Source of the DNA: Akkermansia muciniphila
GTDB taxonomy: Bacteria > Verrucomicrobiota > Verrucomicrobiia > Limisphaerales > SIAT01
Length of the DNA stretch: 55,751 nucleotides
NCBI GenBank assembly: GCA_945860945.1
Contig: CAMASG010000005.1
Coordinates: forward strand, 1 to 55,751
Direction: 5' to 3'
Of this stretch, positions 1 to 8,500 are shown one piece after another (position 1 is the stretch's first letter; each line of letters starts with the position of its first letter). The translations under genes were made by a program, and so were the position numbers. The notes below the pieces were generated by a model. That model saw nothing but the letters and a program-made list of their open reading frames with translations. It ran no database searches and was not told the origin of the DNA.

Positions 1-389
1 TAGGCGGTGAGCGTGGCGGGGCGGCACCCTTCGCTGCGTTTCTCCGCGAGGAACTCCTCAACCAACACCGGGCTGGCCGGCATCGGATGCGAGGCTGTGG
101 AAACATCTCGCTGTTTAACGAACGCCTCGGCGGCGTCCATCAAGCGGAACCCCTCGCGTCGGCTGAATTCAAGCGCGGCCACGATGTCCGCCATCTGCGA
201 CGAGGTGGCCTGCGCGATCTCGGGAGGGAGTCCGCGAGCGCGCAGTTTTTCATGTTCACGGAAAAATCGCTCGGCATCCGCGCGCGATTTGAACCGGCGC
301 TGCACCGGTCCCTTTTTGGCGGGGGAATAAAAAACGAGAAGCCACCGCTCGACCGCCCGTACGCCTGTTTTGATCAGGGTGATTTTCAT
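1..389 (-). CDS. Site-specific tyrosine recombinase/integrase, N-terminal part (runs off left edge)
   Basis: The reverse strand is open from an ATG at 389 to the window edge, giving 129 codons with no stop. The translation begins MKITLIKTGVRAVERW and ends in a stretch (VEEFLAEKRSEGCRPATLTA) that resembles the start of the SAM-like core-binding domain of phage-type integrases. The part in between is rich in Arg, Glu and Lys and helical in character, as in the N-terminal arm region of such enzymes. The catalytic domain (R-H-R-Y) lies beyond the window, so the assignment rests on the N-terminal pattern alone. The gene starts 161 bp from the 3' end of a tRNA-Arg gene and reads away from it, a common arrangement for integrative elements that use a tRNA 3' end as attachment site. 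No clear Shine-Dalgarno precedes the ATG. It could instead be another DNA-binding protein. Confidence 0.6.
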   Translation of the reverse strand, partial: MKITLIKTGVRAVERWLLVFYSPAKKGPVQRRFKSRADAERFFREHEKLRARGLPPEIAQATSSQMADIVAALEFSRREGFRLMDAAEAFVKQRDVSTASHPMPASPVLVEEFLAEKRSEGCRPATLTA

Positions 390-550
390 CTGACGCAAAA
401 AGTTAAACTATTTATGAACTACTTCAAGGGGCATTCGGCGACATTGAGAGACAAGGGTGGAAAAGCGGCTTGCGAAAAGCCCAGACTTTGAAAAAGCTGT
501 TTTGCTCAATAAAACCAATGGTTTATCGGCGTTTTGTGGAGGTGGAGAAG

Positions 551-627
551 TGGTGCATCCGCATGGAGTTGAACCATGAACCTTCTGATCCGTAGTCAGA
601 TGCTCTATCCAATTGAGCTACGGATGC
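551..627 (-). tRNA. tRNA-Arg (anticodon ACG)
   Basis: Read on the minus strand, positions 627 to 551 fold into a complete cloverleaf. The acceptor stem pairs GCATCCG with CGGATGC, the D stem is GCTC/GAGC, the anticodon stem TCTGA/TCAGA encloses the loop CTACGGA, and the T arm is CATGG-TTCAACT-CCATG. The loop gives anticodon ACG, which reads CGU and, after inosine modification, CGC and CGA arginine codons. The discriminator base is A, and the CCA end is encoded (551-553). The 3' end faces the integrase-like gene at 1-389, so it is a candidate attachment site. Confidence 0.96.
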
Positions 628-690
628 AACCCAGACGGATTTTTTCGCACGACTCGCGCCTTGCGGCAAGCGCAAACTACGAGTGAGGGT

Positions 691-714
691 GCCCGCGGCC
701 ATCGCGGCGCGGGC
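691..714 (-). terminator. GC-rich hairpin downstream of the esterase gene (possible terminator)
   Basis: A 7-bp perfect stem (GCCCGCG / CGCGGGC) around a 10-base loop lies just past the stop codon of the minus-strand esterase. It has no run of T after it on the minus strand, so intrinsic termination is uncertain. It would separate the esterase transcript from the tRNA-Arg gene downstream. Confidence 0.35.
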
Positions 715-728
715 GTTAGTTGAGCCGC

Positions 729-1619
729 TTACTTCGCGAACCCTTGAACCTTCAGCCAGCCGGCGAGCGCGCTCGTCCACGGGTGCAGTTGCGCCGTCTT
801 CTCCGGCGTGAAATCGCGCAGGCCGAGGCCGAGACCGTGCCCGCCCTTTTCGTACACGTGGAAGTCGAACCGCACGTTGTTGGCTTGCAGAGCGGAGACG
901 AACCCGAGCGCGTTCTCGATCTTCACTCCCTTATCTTCCCACGTGTGCCAGACGAAACAGGGCGGGGTTTCCTTCGTCACCTGTAGTTCGCTGGAGAGGA
1001 GCTTCACGAGCTCGGCCGACGGCTCTTTGCCGAGCAGGTTGTTCTTCGAGCCTTGATGCGTCACCGCTCCCATCGAGATGACGGGGTAGCAGAGGATGCC
1101 CAAGTCGGGCCGTGAACCGGCGCGCTCGATCGGGTCGGCGGCGTCGGGCTTGCCGGCGTCGAAGTGCGTGACCGCCGTGGAGGCGAGGTGGCCGCCGGCC
1201 GAGCTGCCCATCACTCCGATGCGTTTCGGGTCGAGCTTCCAATCGGTAGAATTCGCGCGCACGGTGCGGATGGCGCGGTTCACGTCGTTGAGCATGGCGG
1301 GGTGACGATAGCCTGCCGAGCCGAGCCGGTACTTGAGCACGAAAGCCGCGATGCCGTGGTGATTGAGGAAAAGCGCGTAATCCTTGCCCTCGTGTTGCGC
1401 CAATCCGCCGTAGCCGCCGCCGGGACAGATGACGACAGCCGCACCCGTGGCTTTCGTCGGATCGGGCCAGAACGGCGTGAGCGTCGGAATGTCCTTCACC
1501 GGATCGGCGCCCAGTGCGCCGGGCGTGCCCTTCGGCCAGAGCGGGAAGGATTCCTTGGGCTGCGCCAAGGCGATGGAGACGAAAGCGAACAGGACGGCGG
1601 TTGCGGTGCGGAGAATCAT
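729..1619 (-). CDS. Secreted alpha/beta-hydrolase, esterase/lipase (BD-FAE / acetyl-xylan-esterase-like)
   Basis: This 296-residue protein begins with a typical signal peptide (MILRTATAVLFAFVSIALAQ), so it is probably exported to the periplasm. The mature part shows the alpha/beta-hydrolase pattern: an oxyanion-hole segment CPGGGYGG, the nucleophile elbow GSSAGG (serine at about residue 140), an Asp region near the C-terminus, and the catalytic-His segment GGHGLGLG. Such proteins hydrolyse ester decorations (acetyl, feruloyl) on plant or algal polysaccharides or small esters; the substrate here cannot be read from sequence. The spacing and the xPKESFPLWPxGTPGA start match the esterases common in Verrucomicrobiota and Planctomycetota. 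It is the last gene before the tRNA-Arg and is followed by a GC hairpin. It is probably transcribed alone, because hscB ends 73 bp upstream. Confidence 0.85.
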   Translation of the reverse strand: MILRTATAVLFAFVSIALAQPKESFPLWPKGTPGALGADPVKDIPTLTPFWPDPTKATGAAVVICPGGGYGGLAQHEGKDYALFLNHHGIAAFVLKYRLGSAGYRHPAMLNDVNRAIRTVRANSTDWKLDPKRIGVMGSSAGGHLASTAVTHFDAGKPDAADPIERAGSRPDLGILCYPVISMGAVTHQGSKNNLLGKEPSAELVKLLSSELQVTKETPPCFVWHTWEDKGVKIENALGFVSALQANNVRFDFHVYEKGGHGLGLGLRDFTPEKTAQLHPWTSALAGWLKVQGFAK

Positions 1620-1692
1620 AGCGATGCGTTTATAGCCGAGCCGCGCGACCGTTCCACTCTTTTTTCCGAAGGGCAGGCGACGAAGGCCGCAC

Positions 1693-2292
1693 TTACAATG
1701 CGAGCCGCACGAAACGCTCCTGCAACTGCTGCTGCCAGCGCGTGAGATAACTCAAGCGGTGGAAGATTTGTTCGAGTCGATCGAGCGGACGCGCGCCGGT
1801 CTGCCACTCGGCGTCCATCGCCCGTAACGTGACGTCGGCTTCCTCGCGCTGGCCGCCAATCTTTTTCTGAAGCGCAGCGATGCGATCGCTCCAGTCGGCG
1901 GCCTGTTGGAAAAGTTGAGCTTTCAGCAAGGACGAAGAGGCGCGGTCTTTCTCGGCGAGAAAGGTGTCCACGCTGCGACAGAGTTGGCCGATCTCGAGAA
2001 ATAAATCAGCCGTGCCGGGCAGAATAGCGTGAACCTCGGCGGGCTTGGCGCCGCGCTCGAGCGTGAGTAGATGTTGGAGGCGCTCTTTCGGTTCGCGCAG
2101 ACAATTGTAAGCGGCGTTGAGTGATTGGAAACGGGTGTTCGCGGCCTGTTTCTCCGTATCGCTCGCGTTGTGGAAACGGTCGGGATGCGTCGTGGACGAG
2201 AGGGTGAGAAACTTGGTCTTGAGCACCTCGGCGTCCAGCCACGGCCTGCGAGGTTCGTCGAACAGGGCGAAGTGGTCCGGAACCACGCTCAC
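1693..2292 (-). CDS. hscB: Fe-S cluster assembly co-chaperone HscB (J-domain)
   Basis: HscB delivers the scaffold IscU to its Hsp70 partner HscA and stimulates ATP hydrolysis during iron-sulfur cluster transfer. The J-domain with its diagnostic HPD triad (HPDRF, residues 36-38 from the chosen start) fills the N-terminal third. The C-terminal part is the helical oligomerisation/IscU-binding domain (HSCB_C), with heptad-rich, Arg/Gln-rich helices. I chose the GTG at 2292, giving 199 residues, because it overlaps the iscA-like stop as GTGA, a typical translational-coupling junction, and because HscB proteins start close to the xxxHFALF segment. An upstream ATG at 2319 would add nine residues and lengthen the overlap. 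The nearest neighbour is an A-type carrier; no iscS, iscU, hscA or fdx is in the window. Confidence 0.85.
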   Translation of the reverse strand: MSVVPDHFALFDEPRRPWLDAEVLKTKFLTLSSTTHPDRFHNASDTEKQAANTRFQSLNAAYNCLREPKERLQHLLTLERGAKPAEVHAILPGTADLFLEIGQLCRSVDTFLAEKDRASSSLLKAQLFQQAADWSDRIAALQKKIGGQREEADVTLRAMDAEWQTGARPLDRLEQIFHRLSYLTRWQQQLQERFVRLAL

Positions 2293-2681
2293 GCGCTGAA
2301 GCTCTCGCCGCAGGAGCAACTCGTGGCGGCGTTCGGGTTCTTCACTTTGAAACCGCCGTCGGTCAGCGCCTCCACGTAGTCGAGCTCGCTGCCGGTCACG
2401 TAAAGCGCGCTTTTCGGATCCACCACCACGCGAACGCCGGCGCTTTCGACGAGGAAATCGCGCGCCGCCGGGCTGTCCTGCAAATCCATCTTGTATTGCA
2501 GACCGGAGCAGCCGCCGCCGATCACTGCCACGCGCAGCACGCCGGCGGGCCGGCCCTGCTTGGTGAGCAGCGCGGTGACTTTGCGCGCGGCGTTGGCGGT
2601 GAGCTTCACGAGACGCTCATCGCCCACGCGAAAACTTGGCGTCGTCGCGACCGCTGATTTGATTCCCGTTCCTGCAATCAT
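2289..2681 (-). CDS. A-type iron-sulfur cluster carrier (IscA/ErpA/HesB family)
   Basis: This 130-residue protein is an A-type carrier that receives Fe-S clusters from a scaffold and passes them to apo-enzymes. The family signature is complete: Cys58 in GGGCSGLQY and Cys122/Cys124 in the C-terminal SCSCGESF motif, the three cluster ligands. The central DPKSALYVTGSELDY segment is also typical. An N-terminal extension of about 20 residues precedes the usual start. It could be IscA, ErpA or SufA, and sequence alone does not decide. The gene overlaps hscB by four bases (GTGA) and lies upstream of it, so the two are likely co-expressed. The divergent cardiolipin-synthase unit lies 68 bp further upstream on the same strand. 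Confidence 0.9.
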   Translation of the reverse strand: MIAGTGIKSAVATTPSFRVGDERLVKLTANAARKVTALLTKQGRPAGVLRVAVIGGGCSGLQYKMDLQDSPAARDFLVESAGVRVVVDPKSALYVTGSELDYVEALTDGGFKVKNPNAATSCSCGESFSA

Positions 2682-2749
2682 TCCAATGCGAAGCTATCGC
2701 CGTGCGGGACGAGCGTCAATGGCGGCCTCGGCCCACGATTCTTCTCCGT

Positions 2750-3964
2750 TCAACGCAGTTGGCGCAACTGACGTCGCGCGAGGTAAGTGTCGAGCCGCGA
2801 GAGAAGGAAACGCGCCCAATACGATTTGATTCGTTCCCAGAAAGTCCATTCGCGCCGCCACGCTTCGAGCCGCACGGCGCGGCTGTGAGGGAGCATCTCC
2901 TCGAAGATTTCACGCGCCTCGGCCGCGAGCGCGGCGTGCGGCAGGCGCAGCAGCAACTCGTAGTTGATGCGCAGACCGCGTTGATCGAGGTTCGCCGATC
3001 CGGCGTACGCGATGCGGTCCACCACGATGAGTTTCGTGTGGAGAATCTGCGGTTGATATTCGTGAATCTCCACGCCCGAGCGGAGCAACAGCGAGTAGAA
3101 AGCGCGGCCGGCGAGTTGGCTTACGGCGACATCGGTCTTGCCCGGTAGAAGGAGACGAACACGTCCGCCTGCACGCGCCACGCGGGCCAGCGCGCGGGCG
3201 AGTCGCCACGTGGGCAGGAAATAAGCGGTAGCGATGTCCACTTGTCGCGCGTGCGCGAGGTCGTTGAGCAACGTGTTGATAATCGGGTTGTGCCGCGGGC
3301 CGGGAGCTTCGGATAGAATCGTAGCTTCGGACGAATGGACAGTCTCGTCGCGCGTGCGTTGCCTCCACCAACGCGCGAGACGCGGATGCTCGTGGTCAGC
3401 GCGCGCGAACATTGTGTCGAAGGTTTTCGCCAGTATCGCGGCGAGTGGCCCGGTCGCGCGCAGTCCGAGGTCACGCCACCCGTTCGCCACGCCGTCCCCG
3501 TCGTATTCCGCGCTGATGTTGAATCCGCCGACGAACGCGGTTGTCTCGTCGCACACGAGTAGTTTGCGATGATCGCGAAAAATCGCGTGCTCGAGCATCA
3601 GCGGATTGAACGAACGGAACTCGCCTCCGGCGCGTGTGAGCGGCGCCCAGTAATCCTCGGGCAATTCGTGCGAACCCCACGCATCGAGCAGCACTTGCAC
3701 GCAGACACCGCGAGCACGCGCTTCGGTCAATGCGTCACGGAAAGCGTCGCCCGGCGTGCCGGCGCGGAAGATGTACATTTCCAACCGCACCGATTGACGT
3801 GCGGCGCGGATGGCTTCAAGCATCGCAGCCAGTCCCGCCGCGCCAGTGCGCAGCCAGTCAAAACGGGTTGGAGTCTCCTGAAGCACACCGGACGTTAGCG
3901 CAGCGGTCGGCTGTTTGGCAAACCTGCCGAAAAATCGTTCCAACCGCACCGCTGCTTCTGGCAT
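2750..3964 (-). CDS. Cardiolipin synthase, phospholipase-D family (ClsB-like)
   Basis: The 404-residue protein carries both HKD catalytic motifs of the phospholipase-D superfamily: HRKLLVCD (His132) followed by GGFN, and HTKLIVVD (His309) followed by GSANLDQRG. These half-sites make one active centre that joins phosphatidyl groups, typically forming cardiolipin at the inner face of the membrane. The length and the lack of N-terminal membrane helices match ClsB-type rather than ClsA-type enzymes. The ATG at 3964 is only 9 bp from the divergent dsbD start. A shorter start inside the first 47 residues is possible, because the conserved domain begins at about residue 33. Confidence 0.88.
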   Translation of the reverse strand: MPEAAVRLERFFGRFAKQPTAALTSGVLQETPTRFDWLRTGAAGLAAMLEAIRAARQSVRLEMYIFRAGTPGDAFRDALTEARARGVCVQVLLDAWGSHELPEDYWAPLTRAGGEFRSFNPLMLEHAIFRDHRKLLVCDETTAFVGGFNISAEYDGDGVANGWRDLGLRATGPLAAILAKTFDTMFARADHEHPRLARWWRQRTRDETVHSSEATILSEAPGPRHNPIINTLLNDLAHARQVDIATAYFLPTWRLARALARVARAGGRVRLLLPGKTDVAVSQLAGRAFYSLLLRSGVEIHEYQPQILHTKLIVVDRIAYAGSANLDQRGLRINYELLLRLPHAALAAEAREIFEEMLPHSRAVRLEAWRREWTFWERIKSYWARFLLSRLDTYLARRQLRQLR

Positions 3965-3973
3965 ATTGGCGGC

Positions 3974-6031
3974 GTGAAGCGCTTGTTAACTCTGCTCCTG
4001 CCATTCCTGCTCGCGGTTTCATCCGCCTTCGGTCAACTCATTCCGGGCAAGACCAAAGTGAGCCTGCTGCTCGATAACGAGCAAGCGCGCGCCGGTACGA
4101 CCATCACCGCCGCCGTGCGATTGCAGATGCCGCGCGGTTGGCACACCTACTGGCGAAACCCCGGCGAGTCGGGCGACCCGACGAAAATTAAATGGACGCT
4201 GCCTGCGGGCGTGACCGCCGGCACTATTCAATGGCCGGTGCCGGAGAAGATGTTCGCGCAGGAAATCTACACATACGGATATCACGGCGAAGCGCTGCTG
4301 CTCGTGCCACTGACGTTGGCGGCCGATTTGAAGCCCGGCCCGCTCATTCTCAAAGCGAAGGTGAGTTGGCTCGAATGCGAGGAGTTGTGCGTGCTCGGTG
4401 ACGCCGAAGTGAGCGCGTCGCTCGTCGTCGGCGCGGAGACAAAGCCGTCGCAAGACGCCGCCGCGATTGAAGCGGCGCGCAAGAAATTGCCCGGCGCACG
4501 CATTAATTACACCGCCGCGTGGGATGGTCCCGCCGCGGGCGATAAGCGTCCGCTGCTGATCGAGTTCGCCGCCAAAGAATCAGCCCGCCAGTTCGATTTT
4601 TTCCCACAGCTTGGCGACGGTTGGTCGGTCGAAGCGAAGACCGAGGCGAGCGCGGCTGACGGCAAAGTGCTTCTGCGCAAGTTCGTGAAAAAGACTGGAG
4701 CCACGTGGCCGACGCAGATTGAGGGTCTCATCGTCGAACACGACAAAGAGCAATTCATCGCGGCCAATGAAGCGTTGGTGGAAATCGCGGAGAAGCCGTC
4801 CGCAGCCCCGCCCGTCGCGGGTTCACTGCTCATCCAGATGCTGCTGTTCGCTTTTCTCGGCGGCCTCATCCTGAACGTAATGCCGTGTGTGTTGCCGGTG
4901 ATTGCACTGAAGATCCTCGGTTTCGTTCAGCAGGGCAAAGGCGAGACGGGCGCGGTGCGCAAGCTCGGCGTGGCGTACACGATGGGTGTCCTCTTCTCGT
5001 TTCTAATTCTCGCGGGCGTGGTGATCGGTGTGCAGCGCGCGGGCGGCGCGGCGACGTGGGGGATGCAGTTCGCTGATCCGCATTATCTTCTCGTGCTGCT
5101 GGTGATCATGACGTTGGTGACGCTGAACCTGTTCGGCGTGTTCGAGGTCATGCTCGGCGGTTCGACGATGACGGCGGCGAGCGAGTTGGCGTCGCGGCAG
5201 GGAATCTCCGGCGCGTTCTTCAACGGCATTCTCGCCACCGCGTTGGCCACGCCGTGCACCGCGCCGATTCTCGCCGAGGCGCTCGGGTTTGCTTTCAGTC
5301 AACCGCCGCTGATTGTGGTGTGGATGTTTCTCGCCATCGGACTTGGTCTCGCTTCGCCGTATCTCGTACTTAGCTTTCAGCCGGACTGGCTGAAATTCTT
5401 GCCCAAACCGGGCGCGTGGATGGAGCGGTTCAAAGTCGCGATGGGTTTCCCGATGCTCGCGACGGTGTTCTGGATTCTGTCGGTCACAGCGTCGCACTTC
5501 GGGAAGCGCGGCACATTGTGGCTCGGCATTTTCGTCACGTTCGTCGCGTTGGCGGCGTGGGTGTGGGGCGAGTTTGTTCAACGTGGCACGGCCCGGCGCG
5601 GTCTGGCGAAGGTCGTCTGTCTGCTGCTGTTCGCGGTCGGCTGCGGTTACAGCTACACGCAACTCACGGGTCGCGACGAGATTCCGTGGAAGCCGTGGAG
5701 CACGGCGGCGGTGGCGCAGGCGCGCGCCGAGAAACGCGTGGTGTTGGTGGATTTCACGGCCGATTGGTGTCTCACTTGCAAAGCGAATAAACGGACGAGC
5801 ATCGAGGTTTCCTCCGTGCGCGCGAAGTTGAAAGAGGTCAACGCTGTCGCCTTGCTCGCCGATAACACGCAGAGCCCGCCGGAGATTGCCGCGGAGCTGA
5901 AGCGTCACGAGCGCGCGGGTGTGCCGCTGGTTTTGATTTATCCGAAGGACGGCACGTCGCCGCCGTTTGTGCTGCCGACGTTGCTCACGCCGGGCACCGT
6001 GCTTGAAGCGTTGGAGAAGGCGGCGAAATAG
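3974..6031 (+). CDS. dsbD: Thiol:disulfide interchange protein DsbD-like
   Basis: This 685-residue protein should pass electrons from cytoplasmic thioredoxin across the inner membrane to periplasmic disulfide reductases. A signal peptide (MKRLLTLLLPFLLAVSSAFG) leads into a periplasmic N-terminal DsbD-alpha-type domain (about 20-270) with the Cys pair in ECEELC. A polytopic membrane domain follows (about 280-570), with the two conserved redox cysteines Cys305 (MPCVLP) and Cys428 (TPCTAP). The protein ends in a thioredoxin-fold domain with WCLTCK (Cys599, Cys602). All six expected cysteines are therefore present. The GTG start at 3974 is chosen because it begins a perfect signal peptide. The start lies 9 bp from the divergent cardiolipin-synthase start, so the promoter must overlap coding sequence. 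Confidence 0.93.
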   Translation: MKRLLTLLLPFLLAVSSAFGQLIPGKTKVSLLLDNEQARAGTTITAAVRLQMPRGWHTYWRNPGESGDPTKIKWTLPAGVTAGTIQWPVPEKMFAQEIYTYGYHGEALLLVPLTLAADLKPGPLILKAKVSWLECEELCVLGDAEVSASLVVGAETKPSQDAAAIEAARKKLPGARINYTAAWDGPAAGDKRPLLIEFAAKESARQFDFFPQLGDGWSVEAKTEASAADGKVLLRKFVKKTGATWPTQIEGLIVEHDKEQFIAANEALVEIAEKPSAAPPVAGSLLIQMLLFAFLGGLILNVMPCVLPVIALKILGFVQQGKGETGAVRKLGVAYTMGVLFSFLILAGVVIGVQRAGGAATWGMQFADPHYLLVLLVIMTLVTLNLFGVFEVMLGGSTMTAASELASRQGISGAFFNGILATALATPCTAPILAEALGFAFSQPPLIVVWMFLAIGLGLASPYLVLSFQPDWLKFLPKPGAWMERFKVAMGFPMLATVFWILSVTASHFGKRGTLWLGIFVTFVALAAWVWGEFVQRGTARRGLAKVVCLLLFAVGCGYSYTQLTGRDEIPWKPWSTAAVAQARAEKRVVLVDFTADWCLTCKANKRTSIEVSSVRAKLKEVNAVALLADNTQSPPEIAAELKRHERAGVPLVLIYPKDGTSPPFVLPTLLTPGTVLEALEKAAK

Positions 6032-6098
6032 TCTGAAGGACGAACGTCATTCGAAGCTGGACGCTTTTGGAACGTCCCGTTAGAACGTCCGCGCATTT

Positions 6099-6599
6099 AT
6101 GAGCACAAAACAACCGTTGGTCGGAATCATCATGGGCAGCCACTCCGATTGGGAGGTGATGCAGCACGCGTCCGAGCAACTCAAGGCGCTCGGCGTGCCG
6201 CACGAGGCGAAGGCGATCTCGGCGCATCGCACGCCGGAACTGCTGCGTGACTACGCGGTCGGCGCAGCGGGGCGGGGGCTTGAAATCATCATCGCGGCGG
6301 CCGGCGGCGCGGCGCATCTGGCGGGTGTGACGGCGGCGTTCACCGCGCTGCCTGTGCTGGGAGTGCCGATGGAATCGCCCGCGCTGAAGGGGATGGATTC
6401 GCTGCTCTCGATGGTGCAGATGCCGGCGGGCGTGCCGGTGGGGACGTTGGCCATCGGCAAGGCCGGCGCTCGCAACGCGGCGTTGCTGGCCGTGGCCATC
6501 CTCGGCAATAAATATCCGCAATACCGCGCGGCGTATGAAGGTTTCCGCGCGGAGCAGACGGCGCTCGGGGTGGCCAAGCAAGATATCGCCACGAGCTAG
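6099..6599 (+). CDS. purE: 5-(carboxyamino)imidazole ribonucleotide mutase PurE
   Basis: PurE converts N5-CAIR to CAIR in de novo purine synthesis. The 166-residue length and the motifs are those of class I PurE: GSHSDW near the N-terminus, the active-site SAHRTP loop, and [11 protein letters not shown]. No purK is nearby, so the partner that makes N5-CAIR lies elsewhere. The gene follows dsbD by 67 bp and is followed 120 bp later by prs, another nucleotide-precursor gene. No strong Shine-Dalgarno is visible before the ATG. Confidence 0.95.
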   Translation: MSTKQPLVGIIMGSHSDWEVMQHASEQLKALGVPHEAKAISAHRTPELLRDYAVGAAGRGLEIIIAAAGGAAHLAGVTAAFTALPVLGVPMESPALKGMDSLLSMVQMPAGVPVGTLAIGKAGARNAALLAVAILGNKYPQYRAAYEGFRAEQTALGVAKQDIATS

Positions 6600-6719
6600 C
6601 GCGCAGAAAGCGCTTGCGCGAGCGGGGCCGATTGTTACAGTTCCGCCTCTTTTTATGGCCGTTGGGATGTGATGAACGCGTCTGCAGCGGCCTTTTTATC
6701 CGTAAGACAAATTGGAACG

Positions 6720-7664
6720 ATGAAAATTTTCTCCGGTACATCGAACCGTCCGTTGGCCGAGGCGATCTGCAAGAATATTGGCATGGAGTTGGGCAAATGT
6801 ACGTTGGCTGCATTCCCTGACGGCGAGACGTTCGTGAAGATCGAGGAGAACGTCCGCGGCGAGGATGTGTACGTGATTCAGTCCACCTGCCCGCCGACGA
6901 ACCACAATTTAATGGAGCTGTTCATCATGATGGACGCGCTCCGGCGGGCCAGTGCTTCGCGCATCACCGCGGTGCTGCCCTTTTACGGTTACGCTCGGCA
7001 GGATCGCAAAGACCAACCGCGCGTGCCCATCACCGCGAAGTTGGTGGCCAACCTGCTCGTCGCCGCCGGCACGAACCGCGTGCTCACGATGGATTTGCAC
7101 GCGCAGCAGATCCAAGGTTTCTTCGACATCCCCGTGGACCATCTTTATGCCGCGCCGGTGATGTACAAGTATCTCAAAGAAAAAAACCTGCCGGACCTCG
7201 TGGTGGTCAGCCCTGACGTGGGTGGCATCAAGATGGCGCACGCGTATTCGCAGATGCTCGAGGCGGGCCTCGCCATCGTGGCCAAGCGCCGCAAGAGCGC
7301 GACGGAGATCGAGGCGATGACGGTCATCGGCGAGATCCGCGGCAAGACGGTGCTGCTGGTGGATGATTTGACGGAGACGGCCGGCACGCTCACCGCCGCG
7401 GCGAAGTTGCTCAAGCGCAAAGGCGCCCGTTCCATCATCGCCTGCGTCTCCCACGCGTTGCTGAATGAGATGGGGATTGAGCGCCTCCGCAAATCAGCTA
7501 TTGACGAACTTGTCACAACAGATACTATCCTCCGCCCTGCGATAGCTGGGGTGAATATCACCACGCTGTCGGTCGCAGGTTTGTTAGGTGAGGCCATTAA
7601 ACGGATTCACAGTAATTCGTCGGTGACCTCGTTGTTTGAGTTTAAGGGCGGACGGACGAGTTGA
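6720..7664 (+). CDS. prs: Ribose-phosphate pyrophosphokinase
   Basis: The enzyme makes PRPP from ribose 5-phosphate and ATP, the precursor for purines, pyrimidines, NAD, His and Trp. Visible signatures are MKIFSGTSNRPLA at the start, FPDGE, the FYGYARQDRK ATP-site loop, MDLHAQQIQGFFD (metal/ATP), and the PRPP-binding VDDLTETAGT. The open frame extends upstream to 6669, but the start at 6720 gives 314 residues, the family's normal length, with the conserved MKIFSG beginning. It is followed by rplY after 38 bp, and the prs-rplY(ctc)-pth order is widespread in bacteria. Confidence 0.95.
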   Translation: MKIFSGTSNRPLAEAICKNIGMELGKCTLAAFPDGETFVKIEENVRGEDVYVIQSTCPPTNHNLMELFIMMDALRRASASRITAVLPFYGYARQDRKDQPRVPITAKLVANLLVAAGTNRVLTMDLHAQQIQGFFDIPVDHLYAAPVMYKYLKEKNLPDLVVVSPDVGGIKMAHAYSQMLEAGLAIVAKRRKSATEIEAMTVIGEIRGKTVLLVDDLTETAGTLTAAAKLLKRKGARSIIACVSHALLNEMGIERLRKSAIDELVTTDTILRPAIAGVNITTLSVAGLLGEAIKRIHSNSSVTSLFEFKGGRTS

Positions 7665-7702
7665 CCTGGAGGTCGGCGCGCCGGACGAAGTAAGAACTGA
7701 AT

Positions 7703-8449
7703 ATGAAATCGGTAGCATTGACCGCGCATCCGCGCACAGTCGCGAAGCGCAACAAAGTGAAGAAACTCCGCGCTAGCGGACGTATCCCGGCCGTTATCTA
7801 CGGTCGCCACAACAAACCCGAGAGCCTCGAGTTGATTGCGAAGGAGTTCAAGAATCTCCTCCATCAGGCCCACTCCGAGCATTTGCTCATCGATCTCACT
7901 GTGGCCGGCAGCGCCAAGCGTCTCGCCCTGCTGCAAGAGGTCCAGCACCACGCGCTCAGCCGCCAGGTGCTCCATGTAGATTTTCACGAGGTGAAAGAGA
8001 ACGAGAAGGTCATCATCACCGTCGAGACTGAAGCCATCGGCGTGTCCGTCGGCGTCAAGGCTGGCGGCGGTGTTCTCGAGCACGTGCTTCATCGCGTCAA
8101 GGTTCGTGCTTTGCCGAAGGATCTCCCCGAGGTCGTCGAGATTGATGTCACCGCGCTCGAGATTGGCAAGGCCATCCACATCGGCGAGATCAAGGCGCCC
8201 CCGGGCGTCGAGATTCTGGGCGACAAGGGACTTCCTGTTTTTTCCGTCGCCGCGCCGTTGACCGAAGAGCAGGCGACCGCCGCCGCCGCCGCCGTGACCG
8301 CTGCCGATGCTGCGAAGCAGCCCGAGATGACCAAGGAAAAGAAGGTGGAGGGCGCTGCCGCTGCCGCTGCTGTTCCTGCGAAAGGTGGAGCTGCCAAGGC
8401 TGGAGCTGCGAAGCCCGAGGAGAAGAAGCCGGCCGAGAAGAAGAAGTAA
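7703..8449 (+). CDS. rplY: 50S ribosomal protein L25 (Ctc/TL5 type)
   Basis: This protein binds 5S rRNA in the large subunit. At 248 residues it is the two-domain form: an N-terminal 5S-binding L25 domain (about 1-95, with RIPAVIYG and HVDFHEV) and a C-terminal TL5/Ctc beta domain (about 96-190). A low-complexity tail of about 55 residues rich in Ala, Lys, Glu and Pro follows, ending in EKKPAEKKK. The tail is probably disordered and is longer than in most relatives. The gene sits between prs and pth, its usual place. Confidence 0.93.
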   Translation: MKSVALTAHPRTVAKRNKVKKLRASGRIPAVIYGRHNKPESLELIAKEFKNLLHQAHSEHLLIDLTVAGSAKRLALLQEVQHHALSRQVLHVDFHEVKENEKVIITVETEAIGVSVGVKAGGGVLEHVLHRVKVRALPKDLPEVVEIDVTALEIGKAIHIGEIKAPPGVEILGDKGLPVFSVAAPLTEEQATAAAAAVTAADAAKQPEMTKEKKVEGAAAAAAVPAKGGAAKAGAAKPEEKKPAEKKK

Positions 8450-8500
8450 CGTTTTACGCCGCGCCCGTCGGCCAGCGGGGCGAGGAAATCTGGTCCGGCA

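Noticed and set aside
523-780. 85-aa minus-strand frame over the tRNA
   Set aside because: It reads through the tRNA-Arg gene, so it is not a plausible protein.
5003-5908. 301-aa minus-strand frame inside dsbD
   Set aside because: Antisense to the DsbD transmembrane and thioredoxin domains; Arg-rich and without motifs.
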